DNA of 64,000 bases from a virus (IMGVR_UViG_3300024999_000072:18602-82601); one strand, 5' to 3'; shown: positions 1 through 7,493, counted from the stretch's first letter. Notes: a model not told the origin generated them from the letters alone. Numbers and translations: made by a program.

Positions 1-438
1 GCTAGTTTGGGGCTAGAAAATTATAAGGACTTAAAGATATTATTTAATGCCCAAACATCAAATGTAGTGGTAGCTGATATATCCCTAAAGCTAAACAACC
101 AAACAACAGGCTATAACTACTCAATTATTCAATCAAATACTGGCATTACTTGTTGGGGGCAAGAAGCATTTTCAAAGTACCCCCTAACAAAAGCCTCTGG
201 GAGTAATGATAGTAACTATGGACCTTCCTATGGGGAAATCAATATTTCAAATTACCCAACAACAAGACGTAAATATTTAATGAGTAATCATGTTGGGCGA
301 GACGGTAATGGGGTGCTTACTCAGTTTAGGGTAAGTGGATCTGTCAGTTTATTGACTGCTATCGATACTATATCACTAGTAATAGATAGTTATGCCTTTG
401 ATATAGGTAGTAGATTCGTTTTATGGGGGGTTAAGTAG
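1..438 (+). CDS. Tail-fibre/tail protein, C-terminal part (5' end outside window)
   Basis: The frame is open to the left edge, so the gene is truncated by the window and the TTG at position 7 need not be its start. About 145 residues are visible, rich in Asn, Ser and Thr with predicted beta-strand character. The end, GSRFVLWGVK, resembles the last strand of many phage tail-fibre and receptor-binding proteins. The next gene, 2 bases downstream, is of the tail-fibre-assembly type, which supports a distal tail role. A collar or baseplate protein is an alternative. Confidence 0.6.
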   Translation, partial: ASLGLENYKDLKILFNAQTSNVVVADISLKLNNQTTGYNYSIIQSNTGITCWGQEAFSKYPLTKASGSNDSNYGPSYGEINISNYPTTRRKYLMSNHVGRDGNGVLTQFRVSGSVSLLTAIDTISLVIDSYAFDIGSRFVLWGVK

Positions 439-440
439 TT

Positions 441-896
441 ATGGCAGATAAGTTAATTATCACTAAGTACGGAGTAATGGAAGTTGACTTTACTCCAGAA
501 GAAATTGCACAAAGGGAACTAGAAAGAATTAATTCCCTGCCCTCTCTATCAGAAGCCCAACAACAAAAAATCCTAGAATTAAATACAGCTTGCAATCAAG
601 ATATTCTGAATGGATTCTCTTCTTCTTGCGCTGGTGTAGAGCACCAATACAAATTTGACCTAGAGTATCAAGCGAATATGAATCAAAAGGCTACAATGTT
701 TTTACTGACAAATGCCACAGAAACAAAGTGGCCTACTAAGGATGCAGGTGTGGTCATCCATGGTCGCGAACAGTTCATCCAGCTTTGCGTCGATGCTGAG
801 ACAATCAAAGAGGATAAGATTTATAGGTATTTTGTAATGAAGGCACAAGTGGAGGCGTGTGCAGAGATTGAAGATGTCGAAGCGTTTGTGTGGTGA
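441..896 (+). CDS. DUF4376/XkdW-like tail-associated protein
   Basis: A 151-residue protein. Its middle has the pattern of DUF4376: a helix with ELNTACNQDILNGF, then SSCAGVEHQYKFDLEYQANM, where the family usually has GFxSSALGxxHxYdxdxxDQxN. The N-terminus (MADKLIITKYG) leads into a charged helix, as in XkdW-type proteins. Family members sit directly behind tail-fibre genes and are thought to be fibre-assembly or tail-tip accessory proteins. Here the gene follows the fibre gene by two bases, so the two are cotranscribed. Confidence 0.65.
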   Translation: MADKLIITKYGVMEVDFTPEEIAQRELERINSLPSLSEAQQQKILELNTACNQDILNGFSSSCAGVEHQYKFDLEYQANMNQKATMFLLTNATETKWPTKDAGVVIHGREQFIQLCVDAETIKEDKIYRYFVMKAQVEACAEIEDVEAFVW

Positions 897-901
897 GATG
901 A

Positions 902-1117
902 GTGAAAAAATATATTTGGAATTTACTTATCGCAATCGATCAACTTGTTAACACCATTCTAGGTGGTGATCCAGATGAAACAATGAGCTCAAGAATGGGT
1001 AAGCATCTAGTCAAGAAAGATAGTTTTTTATGTAAGATTATCTGTAAGTTATTAAATTTGATCGACAAGAATCACTGCGTTGATGCAATCGAAAAGGACG
1101 AGGGATTACCAATGTAG
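902..1117 (+). CDS. Small conserved phage protein (GGDPDETMSSR type)
   Basis: A 71-residue protein with an amphipathic N-terminal helix (WNLLIAIDQLVNTILG), then the sharply conserved GGDPDETMSSRMGK motif and a Cys-containing C-terminus. Proteins with this motif are, as I recall, common in lysis regions of phages of Gram-negative hosts; their function is unknown. It starts with GTG at 902, six bases after the previous stop. Its place between tail and lysis genes is typical. I cannot name a biochemical role. Confidence 0.6.
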   Translation: MKKYIWNLLIAIDQLVNTILGGDPDETMSSRMGKHLVKKDSFLCKIICKLLNLIDKNHCVDAIEKDEGLPM

Positions 1118-1142
1118 TTATTACGCAGTAGGTGGATTATGC

Positions 1143-1625
1143 ATGTTGATTGTCGATAGAATTTCTTATTCTATAGGATTATCAAAACGACTCTACGCCG
1201 AAACGGCTTCAGGGGTTTGGGTTGGTAGTAGGCGTCAAGCAAAATCATTTAGTGGGCATATTTTAGGTACAATAATGACACTGGCATTAGGTATGATGGG
1301 TGGAGCTGTAAAAGTTGGTATACTTAGTAAATCTGGACGAGACAAGATAATCCCAAAAGGGTTAATATTCGGTATATCGTTTGGAGCTATAATAACAGGT
1401 TTAACAAGCGGATTCGCTATGAATAAGGTTAAACCTAAAGACGCAAACAGTAATCTTTCTTATGTTGCTGCTAGTGGTATATATGGAATAGTAACAGCTT
1501 TACTAATTTCTAAACTTGGGGATGATTCTTTATTTGACGCCAAGCCTCAAAACGATTACATTAAACCAACTATACCAACAGGCGAAGAAAAGAAGCAAAA
1601 TGTTATTGGAGTAGTTGCTAAATAA
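1143..1625 (+). CDS. Glycine-rich membrane protein, unknown function
   Basis: A 160-residue protein with three hydrophobic Gly-rich segments (near residues 35-60, 72-95 and 107-127) and a hydrophilic tail. I chose ATG 1143 (MLIVDRISYS) because AGGTGG lies about 9 bases upstream; a longer frame to 1080 would overlap the previous gene without a ribosome site. It is the last gene before a strong terminator. Its position would fit a lysis or superinfection-exclusion membrane protein, but no family is recognised. Confidence 0.55.
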   Translation: MLIVDRISYSIGLSKRLYAETASGVWVGSRRQAKSFSGHILGTIMTLALGMMGGAVKVGILSKSGRDKIIPKGLIFGISFGAIITGLTSGFAMNKVKPKDANSNLSYVAASGIYGIVTALLISKLGDDSLFDAKPQNDYIKPTIPTGEEKKQNVIGVVAK

Positions 1626-1653
1626 TCAGATACTAAGAGTCAAAAAATAAAGG

Positions 1654-1672
1654 CACCCTTCGGGGTGTTTTT
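1654..1672 (+). terminator. Intrinsic terminator of the tail operon
   Basis: A CACCC-TTCG-GGGTG hairpin with a stable UUCG loop is followed directly by TTTTT and preceded by an A-rich run. It lies 29 bases after the stop of the membrane-protein gene. Confidence 0.85.
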
Positions 1673-1805
1673 CCTTTGCCTAAAGCTTGTTTTTATGGCG
1701 CAGTATCAAATACTAAGCCTCGAAAATGCACTTTAACCCTTGGTATCACTGGTTTGTAGATATACAGTAGGTTTGACGCATTATGTTTAGTAGCATATGC
1801 AAGAA

Positions 1806-1836
1806 ATCGACCCCCTGATTAAGCCAGGGGGTCGAT
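1806..1836. terminator. Perfect 12-bp stem-loop between convergent genes, probable bidirectional terminator
   Basis: ATCGACCCCCTG and its exact complement flank a 7-base loop. It lies between the plus-strand tail operon and the minus-strand gene ending at 1863. Flanking T/A runs are short, so termination efficiency is uncertain. Otherwise 1673-1862 shows no gene. Confidence 0.55.
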
Positions 1837-1862
1837 TTAATAATGAGAGGTGAAGGAAAATT

Positions 1863-2210
1863 TCAATTCGCTTTATTATTGGTTTCTTGATTGGCGTTGC
1901 TATTGGTAAGCTCTTTGATTACCTCTATGGCACATATAAAGGCAGATAGAGATAGGGCGAAGAGAATGGTTGTTGCAATAATTACCGACATATATAAAAA
2001 CGATTCGGGAGAAACATAGCCGTTAATTATCAATAGCGTCAACAACAGAGCTGTTGGAAAGCTAAAATAAAACTCTCTCTTGACTCTATCTATGTATTCC
2101 TTTGATGTATTCCCACTGGTACTCTCATCACCTTTAAAGATATACTGTAACCATTTTGCAAGATATGTAGCAATAATTCCGGAAACAATGCCGACGGTTA
2201 AATCATTCAA
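1863..2210 (-). CDS. Small membrane protein with about three TM segments
   Basis: A 115-residue protein. A hydrophobic N-terminus (LTVGIVSGIIATYLAKWL) is followed by a charged loop and two further membrane segments (FPTALLLTLLIINGYV and FLYMSVIIATTILFALSL), with a hydrophilic Asn-rich tail. The start is TTG at 2210 with AGGGGG about 7 bases upstream; the nearby ATG is out of frame. It is the minus-strand gene nearest the tail operon, beside the recombinase. The function is unknown; a lysogeny-expressed exclusion protein is possible. Confidence 0.5.
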   Translation of the reverse strand: MNDLTVGIVSGIIATYLAKWLQYIFKGDESTSGNTSKEYIDRVKREFYFSFPTALLLTLLIINGYVSPESFLYMSVIIATTILFALSLSAFICAIEVIKELTNSNANQETNNKAN

Positions 2211-2294
2211 AATATTTCCCCCTACTTTCGTTAAGGATAGTCAGAGATAAATTCTAATTCGACACAAAGGAGGAAAACCCTGTAAATAAAAAGA

Positions 2295-2312
2295 AACGCC
2301 CCAAAAGGCGTT
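2295..2312 (-). terminator. Terminator of the recombinase gene
   Basis: Read on the minus strand, AACGCC-TTTTGG-GGCGTT is followed by a T-rich run. It overlaps the stop codon of the recombinase at 2311. Confidence 0.75.
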
Positions 2313-3315
2313 ATTGAACCAAGTATTGCTTATGCGACTGTTTTCTTTTTTCGTCGGACAGGACAGAGTAAATTAGCGTTGTAGCCGGATCCACGTGCCC
2401 GAGTAATCCCTGGACCGCGACTAGATCCGCTCCGTTGTTTAACATGAGCGTCGCGAAAGTATGGCGAAATATATGCGGATGCACGTTTTTCTTGACCTCT
2501 GAGCGGCCGGCAATGATTTTGACCTCGCGTTGGATGCCCTTGGTCGATAGTCTCCTGTATGGTTTGCGCACGGTTACGAATAGCGCGTCCACAGTGTCGG
2601 AACGCTTCTTTAAGTATTTCTGCAAGTGGTACATGGCCTTGAATGAGAAGTAGACTGTTCGTTCTTTATTGCCCTTACCGACCACTTGAACTGACATTGC
2701 CTGATAGTCAATATCTTGGCGATTTAGTTGTTGTACTTCAGTGAGACGGGCGCCTGTCGCGTAATAGACTTCAATCATTGCGCGTTCGCGCGGGGTTACG
2801 CAAGCCTCGCGGATCATCTCCAGTTCCTCGATAGTCAAGGCCTTCGGGGTTCTTTGCTCCTTTTTTGGTGGTTTGATCTGCTTGGTTACGTCGTTGGGAA
2901 TTATTTTCTCTGCTGCCAACCATCCGAACATTGATTTCAGAACAGACAATTTCTTGGATATTGACGAGGTTTTAAGGTAGTCAAATTCTCCGAGATAAAG
3001 ACGGATATCAGATGTGGTTACTTCATCAGTGGCCTTCGAGACGTGTTCGGAGAATATCCGGAGTTCCAATGTGTAGCTATCTAGGGTTAAAGGGCTTAGA
3101 CCTTCGAGACGTTTCCCAGCCAAGAACAGCTTTATCTTAGCCGCTAGATCGGGATGGCCGTTAGGAATCAAGGCAGGTTTGATGTCGTACTGGGACAGGA
3201 TCATGATTATAGTCTGCTGGAGTTGAAGCTTGTCCACTTTTGGGCAAAGTGAGTTAATGGCGCACATTATCTGCTCCAGCAGGATCTCGGCGGTCGAGCT
3301 AAGTATTTGAGCCAT
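2311..3315 (-). CDS. Xer-like tyrosine recombinase
   Basis: A 334-residue site-specific recombinase that would cut and rejoin DNA through a 3'-phosphotyrosine. All catalytic residues are visible: Arg190 (ATGARLTE), a Lys in the beta hairpin near 217, His281-x-x-Arg284 (HIFRHTF), His307 (GLLGH) and Tyr316 (LIYS). Residues 60-140 form the SAM-like core-binding domain. It is a second recombinase beside the integrase at 22632. It lies near a long inverted repeat that could be its target. It could resolve dimers of a plasmid-like prophage or integrate the element. Confidence 0.9.
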   Translation of the reverse strand: MAQILSSTAEILLEQIMCAINSLCPKVDKLQLQQTIIMILSQYDIKPALIPNGHPDLAAKIKLFLAGKRLEGLSPLTLDSYTLELRIFSEHVSKATDEVTTSDIRLYLGEFDYLKTSSISKKLSVLKSMFGWLAAEKIIPNDVTKQIKPPKKEQRTPKALTIEELEMIREACVTPRERAMIEVYYATGARLTEVQQLNRQDIDYQAMSVQVVGKGNKERTVYFSFKAMYHLQKYLKKRSDTVDALFVTVRKPYRRLSTKGIQREVKIIAGRSEVKKNVHPHIFRHTFATLMLNNGADLVAVQGLLGHVDPATTLIYSVLSDEKRKQSHKQYLVQ

Positions 3316-3338
3316 ATCTTCTACTCCTCTTGTCTAAC

Positions 3339-3379
3339 CCGGAGCGATCACTTACAATAATAAACGTAAGGCGCTCCGG
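3339..3379. repeat. Nested inverted repeat upstream of the recombinase gene
   Basis: Outer arms CCGGAGCG/CGCTCCGG and inner arms CTTAC/GTAAG surround a 10-base AT-rich centre (AATAATAAAC). It sits 24 bases upstream of the recombinase start. It could be a Xer-type recombination site, an operator, or a stem-loop in the 5' leader. Confidence 0.55.
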
Positions 3380-3412
3380 TGTCCTTCTATGAGCACTCGT
3401 TCGGCTGCCAGG

Positions 3413-3628
3413 CTATGGACGGGTGCTTACCTTTGCGTATTTGTCAAATTTCTCGTTGATCCATTTGGCCGACTGCTCATACGCGGAAGCTCGGCCTTGT
3501 CGCCATTCATCCCCGGTCCTTTCGTAGTCGCTCTTGGTTTCAACTGCGCATTCTTCAATAAATTCAACATCGCTCTTGATAGAGATTAGTAATTCGATTA
3601 GCTGCTTTTTAGTTAGGTTTGCAAACAT
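3413..3628 (-). CDS. Small hypothetical protein
   Basis: A 71-residue charged, largely helical protein (starting MFANLTKKQL). ATG 3628 is chosen because AAGGAG lies 9 bases upstream; the in-frame GTG at 3637 overlaps that site. It is the last or second gene of a minus-strand unit with the DUF2786 gene. No family recognised. Confidence 0.5.
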   Translation of the reverse strand: MFANLTKKQLIELLISIKSDVEFIEECAVETKSDYERTGDEWRQGRASAYEQSAKWINEKFDKYAKVSTRP

Positions 3629-3640
3629 GGTTATCACTCC

Positions 3641-3667
3641 TTTCCGCCGGTATTGGCCCCGGCTGGC
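3641..3667 (-). repeat. Intergenic stem-loop element, copy A
   Basis: Read on the minus strand, GCCGG and CCGGC arms enclose an 8-base loop, directly upstream of the next gene's ribosome site and just after the previous stop. A near-identical copy lies at 14123-14146, differing by three single-base indels. Confidence 0.6.
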
Positions 3668-3673
3668 GGTTTA

Positions 3674-4348
3674 TTAAGAACTAATTCTTCCATTTGGAGA
3701 ACTGAAGCTTTTTCCGTCCTTGTAACCAGTCGAACGAGCGGAAGAACTTCCGGAACTAGCTATGCTTGAATGGCTACCTTTTTTTAGTTTCATATTTTCG
3801 TATTCTTGTATTACTAGGGCATCCTTAACTAGGACTAAGCCCCAATTACTCTCAACTATTTGTTGCTTAAACCTATCGCGTAAACCTTGAATCCAACCAC
3901 CCATATAGTCGTTTCGTAATCCTGCATCGGTGCTCATACCCTTAGATTTTCTTTCCTTAGAAAATTGCTTCACACCATATTTAATAGAATCGCATGCGAA
4001 CTCGAATGTTATTTTTGCCAAATCGACATCTTGATCTAGCCCGAGGAAAACAATGCATGAATTTCCATTTCGCGTGTTGGTATAATTGTGGCATCTAAAA
4101 TTCTCTGCAATTACTCGGGCAATTCCTTTCTTCCACCAAGCTAGTCGCTCGTAGTCCGTCTTCATTCTGACAACGTTTTTAACGCGAATATTATCTCCTT
4201 GTGCATCAACCTCAGATTGAGAAATTCCATTTTCAATCATAAGTTTTTGGGCCATGAGGATGCAGGATTGAGCCTCTTCTTCACTTGGGTTATTAGCGGC
4301 TTTATTTAAGAGTAAGTGAACCTTGTGGACTATTTTTTCGTTGGTCAT
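3674..4348 (-). CDS. DUF2786-domain protein
   Basis: A 224-residue protein. Residues 1-45 match DUF2786: a helix, then LLNKAANNPSEEEAQSCIL and AQKLMIENGIS, the usual pattern for this small domain. Residues 55-175 resemble the DUF7168-like region that often follows it (WWKKGIARVIAENFRCHNY, VFLGLDQDVDLA). The C-terminus is Ser/Gly-rich and probably disordered. Such proteins are frequent in phages and plasmids; their role is unknown. It is transcribed from a promoter divergent from the RHH gene at 4451. Confidence 0.75.
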   Translation of the reverse strand: MTNEKIVHKVHLLLNKAANNPSEEEAQSCILMAQKLMIENGISQSEVDAQGDNIRVKNVVRMKTDYERLAWWKKGIARVIAENFRCHNYTNTRNGNSCIVFLGLDQDVDLAKITFEFACDSIKYGVKQFSKERKSKGMSTDAGLRNDYMGGWIQGLRDRFKQQIVESNWGLVLVKDALVIQEYENMKLKKGSHSSIASSGSSSARSTGYKDGKSFSSPNGRISS

Positions 4349-4381
4349 GCTTGTTTCCCTCCTTAAATTTGATCTTAAGTT

Positions 4382-4410
4382 ATTATAACATAGTTACGTA
4401 ACCATTGCAA
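4382..4410 (-). promoter_or_regulatory. Promoter for the DUF2786 gene
   Basis: Minus-strand TTGCAA (4405-4410), 17-bp spacer, TATAAT (4382-4387). The spacer holds the perfect palindrome GTTACGTAAC. Confidence 0.75.
4393..4402. promoter_or_regulatory. Candidate operator GTTACGTAAC
   Basis: A perfect 10-bp palindrome inside the spacer of the DUF2786 promoter. The core ACGTAAC recurs inside the spacer of the promoter at 14399-14427, which suggests one shared repressor. Confidence 0.45.
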
Positions 4411-4432
4411 TACTTTTGAGCTATGGTATAAT
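4405..4432 (+). promoter_or_regulatory. Promoter for the RHH regulator
   Basis: TTGCAA (4405-4410), 16-bp spacer, TATAAT (4427-4432). The -35 box is self-complementary and is the same six bases used by the divergent promoter. Confidence 0.7.
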
Positions 4433-4450
4433 AACTTTGAGGTGATTATT

Positions 4451-4606
4451 TTGAGTATAGGGAAAGATAAGGTTAGGTCAAACCTGATCATAGAAAAGGA
4501 TATGAAGAAGGAATTGGAAGAAATAGCGAAGAGGCAGAACAGAAGTTTTAACAATCTTGTGATAACTATTCTTAAGGAGTACGTGGAAAAGAACGCCGAG
4601 GCTTGA
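4451..4606 (+). CDS. Arc/CopG-like ribbon-helix-helix regulator
   Basis: A 51-residue protein with the RHH layout: a short strand (VRSNLIIEKDM) then two helices (KKELEEIAKRQNRS, FNNLVITILKEYVEK). RHH dimers bind DNA through the strand and usually repress their own promoter. It starts with TTG at 4451 behind GAGGTGAT and ends inside its own terminator. With a divergent promoter and palindrome just upstream, it is a good candidate for the repressor of this region. That link is inference. Confidence 0.75.
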   Translation: MSIGKDKVRSNLIIEKDMKKELEEIAKRQNRSFNNLVITILKEYVEKNAEA

Positions 4607-4628
4607 GCCCTGGCGTTCTTCATTTTTT
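4591..4628 (+). terminator. Terminator after the RHH gene
   Basis: GAACGCC pairs with GGCGTTC around the stop codon and is followed by TTCATTTTTT. It isolates the regulator from the holin gene downstream. Confidence 0.75.
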
Positions 4629-4656
4629 ATGGGTAGCAACGAAAGGATGGCGAAAG

Positions 4657-5067
4657 ATGAACGCAAAAGAGTTAACTCTAAACACCTTTATCGCGGCAGT
4701 GGGAACAATTATAAGTGCATGTCTTGGAGGATGGGATGCCGCACTGAGGGTTTTAATTGGCCTCATGATCGTCGACTATGCAACTGGATTCTTGGGCGCA
4801 GTCAAGGATCACAAAGTAAACAGCGAGGTAATGTACTGGGGAGGACTTCGAAAGGCCGGAATCCTTGTTGTGTTAGGCATTGCCGTTCAACTTGATCAGA
4901 TGGTCGGCAACTCTGCACCGATTCTCCGGACGCTGGCAATTTACTTTTATGTGTCTAGGGAAGGCATTTCGGTGACGGAGAACTTGGGTATTCTCGGGGT
5001 GCCGCTACCGCCCGGTATTACCAAGGTGTTGACTCAATTACAAGAGAAAGGGGATGAAACGAAATGA
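4657..5067 (+). CDS. Phage holin (TcdE/phi-family holin)
   Basis: A 136-residue membrane protein of the phage_holin_4_1 family, which forms holes that let the endolysin reach the cell wall. Hydrophobic segments lie near residues 8-30 (FIAAVGTIISACLGG), 30-47 (LRVLIGLMIVDYATGFL) and 68-85 (KAGILVVLGIAVQLDQM). The motif VDYATG followed by a Ser/Asn-rich loop and a GGLRKAG turn is typical. ATG 4657 is preferred because the frame upstream belongs to the RHH gene and terminator. It overlaps the amidase gene by ATGA. Confidence 0.88.
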   Translation: MNAKELTLNTFIAAVGTIISACLGGWDAALRVLIGLMIVDYATGFLGAVKDHKVNSEVMYWGGLRKAGILVVLGIAVQLDQMVGNSAPILRTLAIYFYVSREGISVTENLGILGVPLPPGITKVLTQLQEKGDETK

Positions 5068-5879
5068 AAGCGGTAATTAATTACGGTCATGGGCGAAAAG
5101 ACGTTGGGTATGATCCGGGAGCGGTCGGACCAACGGGATACCAAGAGGCTACCGAGAACCGTGAGGTTGGCGAGAAGGTAGTTGCAAAGCTGAAATCCAA
5201 CGGCTGGGATATACTCGCCATTCAAGATGGTGACCTAGACGATGTCACCGACCAATCGAACACTTACAAACCAAATGCCTTCCTCTCGATCCACGCCAAC
5301 TCCTTCGCTGATCCGGGTGCGCATGGGGTTGAAACCATAGCGCTCGGGCCTGGTGGGATGGGCGAGAAGATAGCCCGGGAGATCCAAAAGGAGTTAGTGG
5401 CAGCCACCGGACTCGCTGATCGAGGGGTGAAGTTTTCCAACCTGCACGTACTTAGGGAGACAAAGGGTTATCCTGCGGTTTTGGTGGAGATCGGCTTTAT
5501 TTCCAATCCGGAGGAAGAAGCGCTGATGAAGCAGGATACTTGGGATGAGATTGTAGCTTCGGCGTTATGCAGGGGGTTTAGCCGGGGTTCAGGAGTGCCT
5601 TATGTAGAGCGGATAGAGGGGGTAATAGGCGTGGGATTAGATGTAGCGGTTTTACTAAACACCAAGGAGGATTTCTGGGCGGGGGCTGACGTAGCTGCCA
5701 AGAATGGCAACTGTGCGGTGTTTGTGCGTGGTGAGGGTCGATCTGTTCCTGCCGAGGCTATGAGGGCCAAGCAGCTAATCATAGTTGGCGGGGCCACGAC
5801 CAAGCACCCGAACGAAGTGCTTCTCTCTGGGGAGACGAAGTTCGACACGGCTGAGGCGGTTGGGAAGTATTTGAGGTAG
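5064..5879 (+). CDS. N-acetylmuramoyl-L-alanine amidase endolysin (Amidase_3)
   Basis: A 271-residue endolysin that would cleave the lactyl-Ala bond of peptidoglycan. Zinc ligands His9 (NYGHG), a Glu near 28-31 (YQEATENRE) and His77 (SIHAN), and catalytic Glu142 (VEIGFISN) are all visible. Residues 185-271 form a C-terminal region with VGLDVAVLLN and LIIVGGATT segments, like the cell-wall-binding modules of clostridial and Bacillus lysins. No signal peptide is present, as expected for holin-dependent release. It is translationally coupled to the holin. Confidence 0.92.
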   Translation: MKAVINYGHGRKDVGYDPGAVGPTGYQEATENREVGEKVVAKLKSNGWDILAIQDGDLDDVTDQSNTYKPNAFLSIHANSFADPGAHGVETIALGPGGMGEKIAREIQKELVAATGLADRGVKFSNLHVLRETKGYPAVLVEIGFISNPEEEALMKQDTWDEIVASALCRGFSRGSGVPYVERIEGVIGVGLDVAVLLNTKEDFWAGADVAAKNGNCAVFVRGEGRSVPAEAMRAKQLIIVGGATTKHPNEVLLSGETKFDTAEAVGKYLR

Positions 5880-5893
5880 GAAGGAGGTCTAAC

Positions 5894-6238
5894 ATGCCTA
5901 AAGCAAAACTTAGGCCATGCAAAGACGGTGCTCAAGAATACAATCTGCTATGGATTTGGTGCCCAGGATGTAACGAGTACCACGCTGTTAAAGTAAATAT
6001 TCCTAGTGGCTGGGGATGGAACGGAAACCAAGAAGCGCCAACTATTACACCTTCAATATTAGTGCGGGGCACAAAGCCGATCAGCGACGAAGAGGCCGAA
6101 AGAATCCTGCGAGGAGAGCACATCGAACCAATACGGACGGTTTGCCATAGTTTTGTCACAGACGGAAAGATTCAATTCCTCGGAGATTGCACCCATGTAC
6201 TTGCAGGTCAGACGGTGGAATTGCCAGAGGTAGATTAA
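5894..6238 (+). CDS. DUF6527-like phage protein
   Basis: A 114-residue protein. A CPGC knuckle near residue 23 (WIWCPGCNEYH), a WGWNGNQ turn, and the end segment CHSFVTDGKIQFLGDCTHVL match the DUF6527 pattern, a small Zn-binding-looking family common near phage lysis and head genes. The biochemical role is unknown. AGGAGG lies 7 bases before ATG 5894. It lies between the amidase and a short vestige of an amidase-like C-terminus. Confidence 0.7.
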   Translation: MPKAKLRPCKDGAQEYNLLWIWCPGCNEYHAVKVNIPSGWGWNGNQEAPTITPSILVRGTKPISDEEAERILRGEHIEPIRTVCHSFVTDGKIQFLGDCTHVLAGQTVELPEVD

Positions 6239-6556
6239 ATTAGCTACGCAGTCGGTAAATATTTAGGGTAATGCCCATACTTGATGATTTGGGGATAAAA
6301 AGCAAAGATACTTGATGCCCCGCAACTCAAGCACCACAAGGGACAGGGTGGTTGTCAGAATTCATGCTAAATATGCCGAATAATATGCCAAAAATGAAGA
6401 GTCTATCTGTTCAAGCGAAGTGGTTGATTTGGCTTTTTAAATCAAGTGAATGCATTTCGGAATATTTTTAACCGAAAAAAGGGAATATTTTTTGGAATAT
6501 TTTACGTTTAAATAGTAAATCGGCAAGCGCTTGTCAATATGAAAGGAATGATTTAA
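6239..6556 (+). other. Intergenic stretch with an amidase C-terminal vestige
   Basis: No full gene is seen in these 318 bases. At 6245-6271 the bases encode YAVGKYLG-stop, matching the end of the amidase (AVGKYLR-stop) at 5853-5879. This looks like the scar of a duplication or of an insertion of the DUF6527 gene. The remainder is AT-rich with no clear promoter. Confidence 0.5.
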
Positions 6557-6775
6557 ATGCAGGAAGAAAAAGTATGGTATAAATCCCTCACCCTATGGGG
6601 TGCAATTGTTACGGTCCTAGCCGCACTAGCTGGGATATTTGGCATTGACATTGACTCGAACACACAGAAAGAAGTCGTTGAATATCTTGTCGTTGGAGCA
6701 AGTGCTATCGGCGGATTAGTAGCGGCCTATGGGCGTATTAGGGCGAAGGCCAGGATAGTTAAAGTTATTAAATAG
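6557..6775 (+). CDS. Small holin-like two-TM protein
   Basis: A 72-residue protein with two hydrophobic segments (LWGAIVTVLAALAGIFGI and VEYLVVGASAIGGLVAAYG) and a basic tail containing GRIRAKARI. This layout, with a W near the first segment and the GRIRA tail, is shared by small holins of phages of Gram-negative and some Gram-positive hosts. With the larger holin at 4657 it makes two holin-like genes around the amidase; one may be a pinholin or antiholin. GAAAGGAA precedes ATG 6557. Confidence 0.65.
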   Translation: MQEEKVWYKSLTLWGAIVTVLAALAGIFGIDIDSNTQKEVVEYLVVGASAIGGLVAAYGRIRAKARIVKVIK

Positions 6776-6782
6776 ACATGAT

Positions 6783-6816
6783 AAAGCCCCGGGTCGTAAT
6801 GACTCGGGGCTTTTTT
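6783..6816 (+). terminator. Terminator of the lysis operon
   Basis: AGCCCCG and CGGGGCT arms separated by a short loop, followed by TTTTTT. It lies between the convergent lysis operon and the minus-strand IbrAB operon. Confidence 0.88.
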
Positions 6817-6824
6817 GCGTTTTA

Positions 6825-6986
6825 TCAGTTACTTTCCTTAAATAAATCAGGTTTGGCTTCAGCAAGTGCCTTAGCTCTCCTTAAGAACTCAATCTTAGTA
6901 ATTCCGAGTTCCTTGCATACTTTTTCAAAGGATTCTTTTTCTTCCGGGAATACATCGAATCTAAGTACTACTTTGCCTTGTGCCAT
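6825..6986 (-). CDS. Small RHH-like protein, last gene of the IbrAB operon
   Basis: A 53-residue protein with a strand (KVVLRFDVF) then two helices (PEEKESFEKVCKELG, KIEFLRRAKALAEA), the layout of a ribbon-helix-helix DNA-binding domain. The stop of the upstream gene and this start share one base (TAATG), so translation is coupled. AAGGAG lies about 11 bases upstream. It could be an operon repressor, but a structural role cannot be excluded. Confidence 0.6.
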   Translation of the reverse strand: MAQGKVVLRFDVFPEEKESFEKVCKELGITKIEFLRRAKALAEAKPDLFKESN

Positions 6987-7486
6987 TATAGATTATTCTC
7001 CTTCATGAATATTATTTTTGCACGTTCGAAATCGGAATCAACCTTATCTTTAGCCATCGGAGCTGCCTTAACCAGCATATTGACCACGTCTTTCTGTAGA
7101 TACCATGTAATTGGCTTGCTATGCGAATATTCCAGATTATCCCCGAACAGGTGCAGGTTTATGGTTTCCTGAGACGCAAGAGAAGAAATACACTTAACAT
7201 GGTCCTCGCGAGTGAGATTAAAAAACACTTCCATCTTGCATGGATCTCCTGGATAGTCATGGATCGTGATCGGCATCCGGATGAGGGGGAATCCGTTGAT
7301 TGAGTGTAATTCGACGCTTATTTCGATCTTGGCCGTTTTCATTTCTCGGGATTTGATCTCCTTGGTGGATAGGCGGACCAGAAGGTCTGTTTGCCAGTTT
7401 ACGCCGTCCGCAGATGCGAAAGTAGGGAGACAACCGTAGCCGATTTTTCGGAAGGCTTGGATTTCGATGTAATTTAGCTCAATCAT
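6986..7486 (-). CDS. Unknown protein of the IbrAB operon
   Basis: A 166-residue soluble protein with alternating strands (IELNYIEIQAF, KIEISVELHSI) and a Pro/Gly-rich centre (MPITIHDYPGDPC). No recognised motif. It lies 7 bases downstream of the methyltransferase gene with a good ribosome site (GGAGGTAA), so it belongs to the same transcript. Gene order suggests a partner of the methyltransferase and IbrAB pair; that is inference. Confidence 0.55.
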   Translation of the reverse strand: MIELNYIEIQAFRKIGYGCLPTFASADGVNWQTDLLVRLSTKEIKSREMKTAKIEISVELHSINGFPLIRMPITIHDYPGDPCKMEVFFNLTREDHVKCISSLASQETINLHLFGDNLEYSHSKPITWYLQKDVVNMLVKAAPMAKDKVDSDFERAKIIFMKENNL

Positions 7487-7493
7487 ATATATA

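Noticed and set aside
5600-5935. A minus-strand frame opposite the amidase C-terminus
   Set aside because: It is a shadow of the amidase and DUF6527 genes with no upstream ribosome site.
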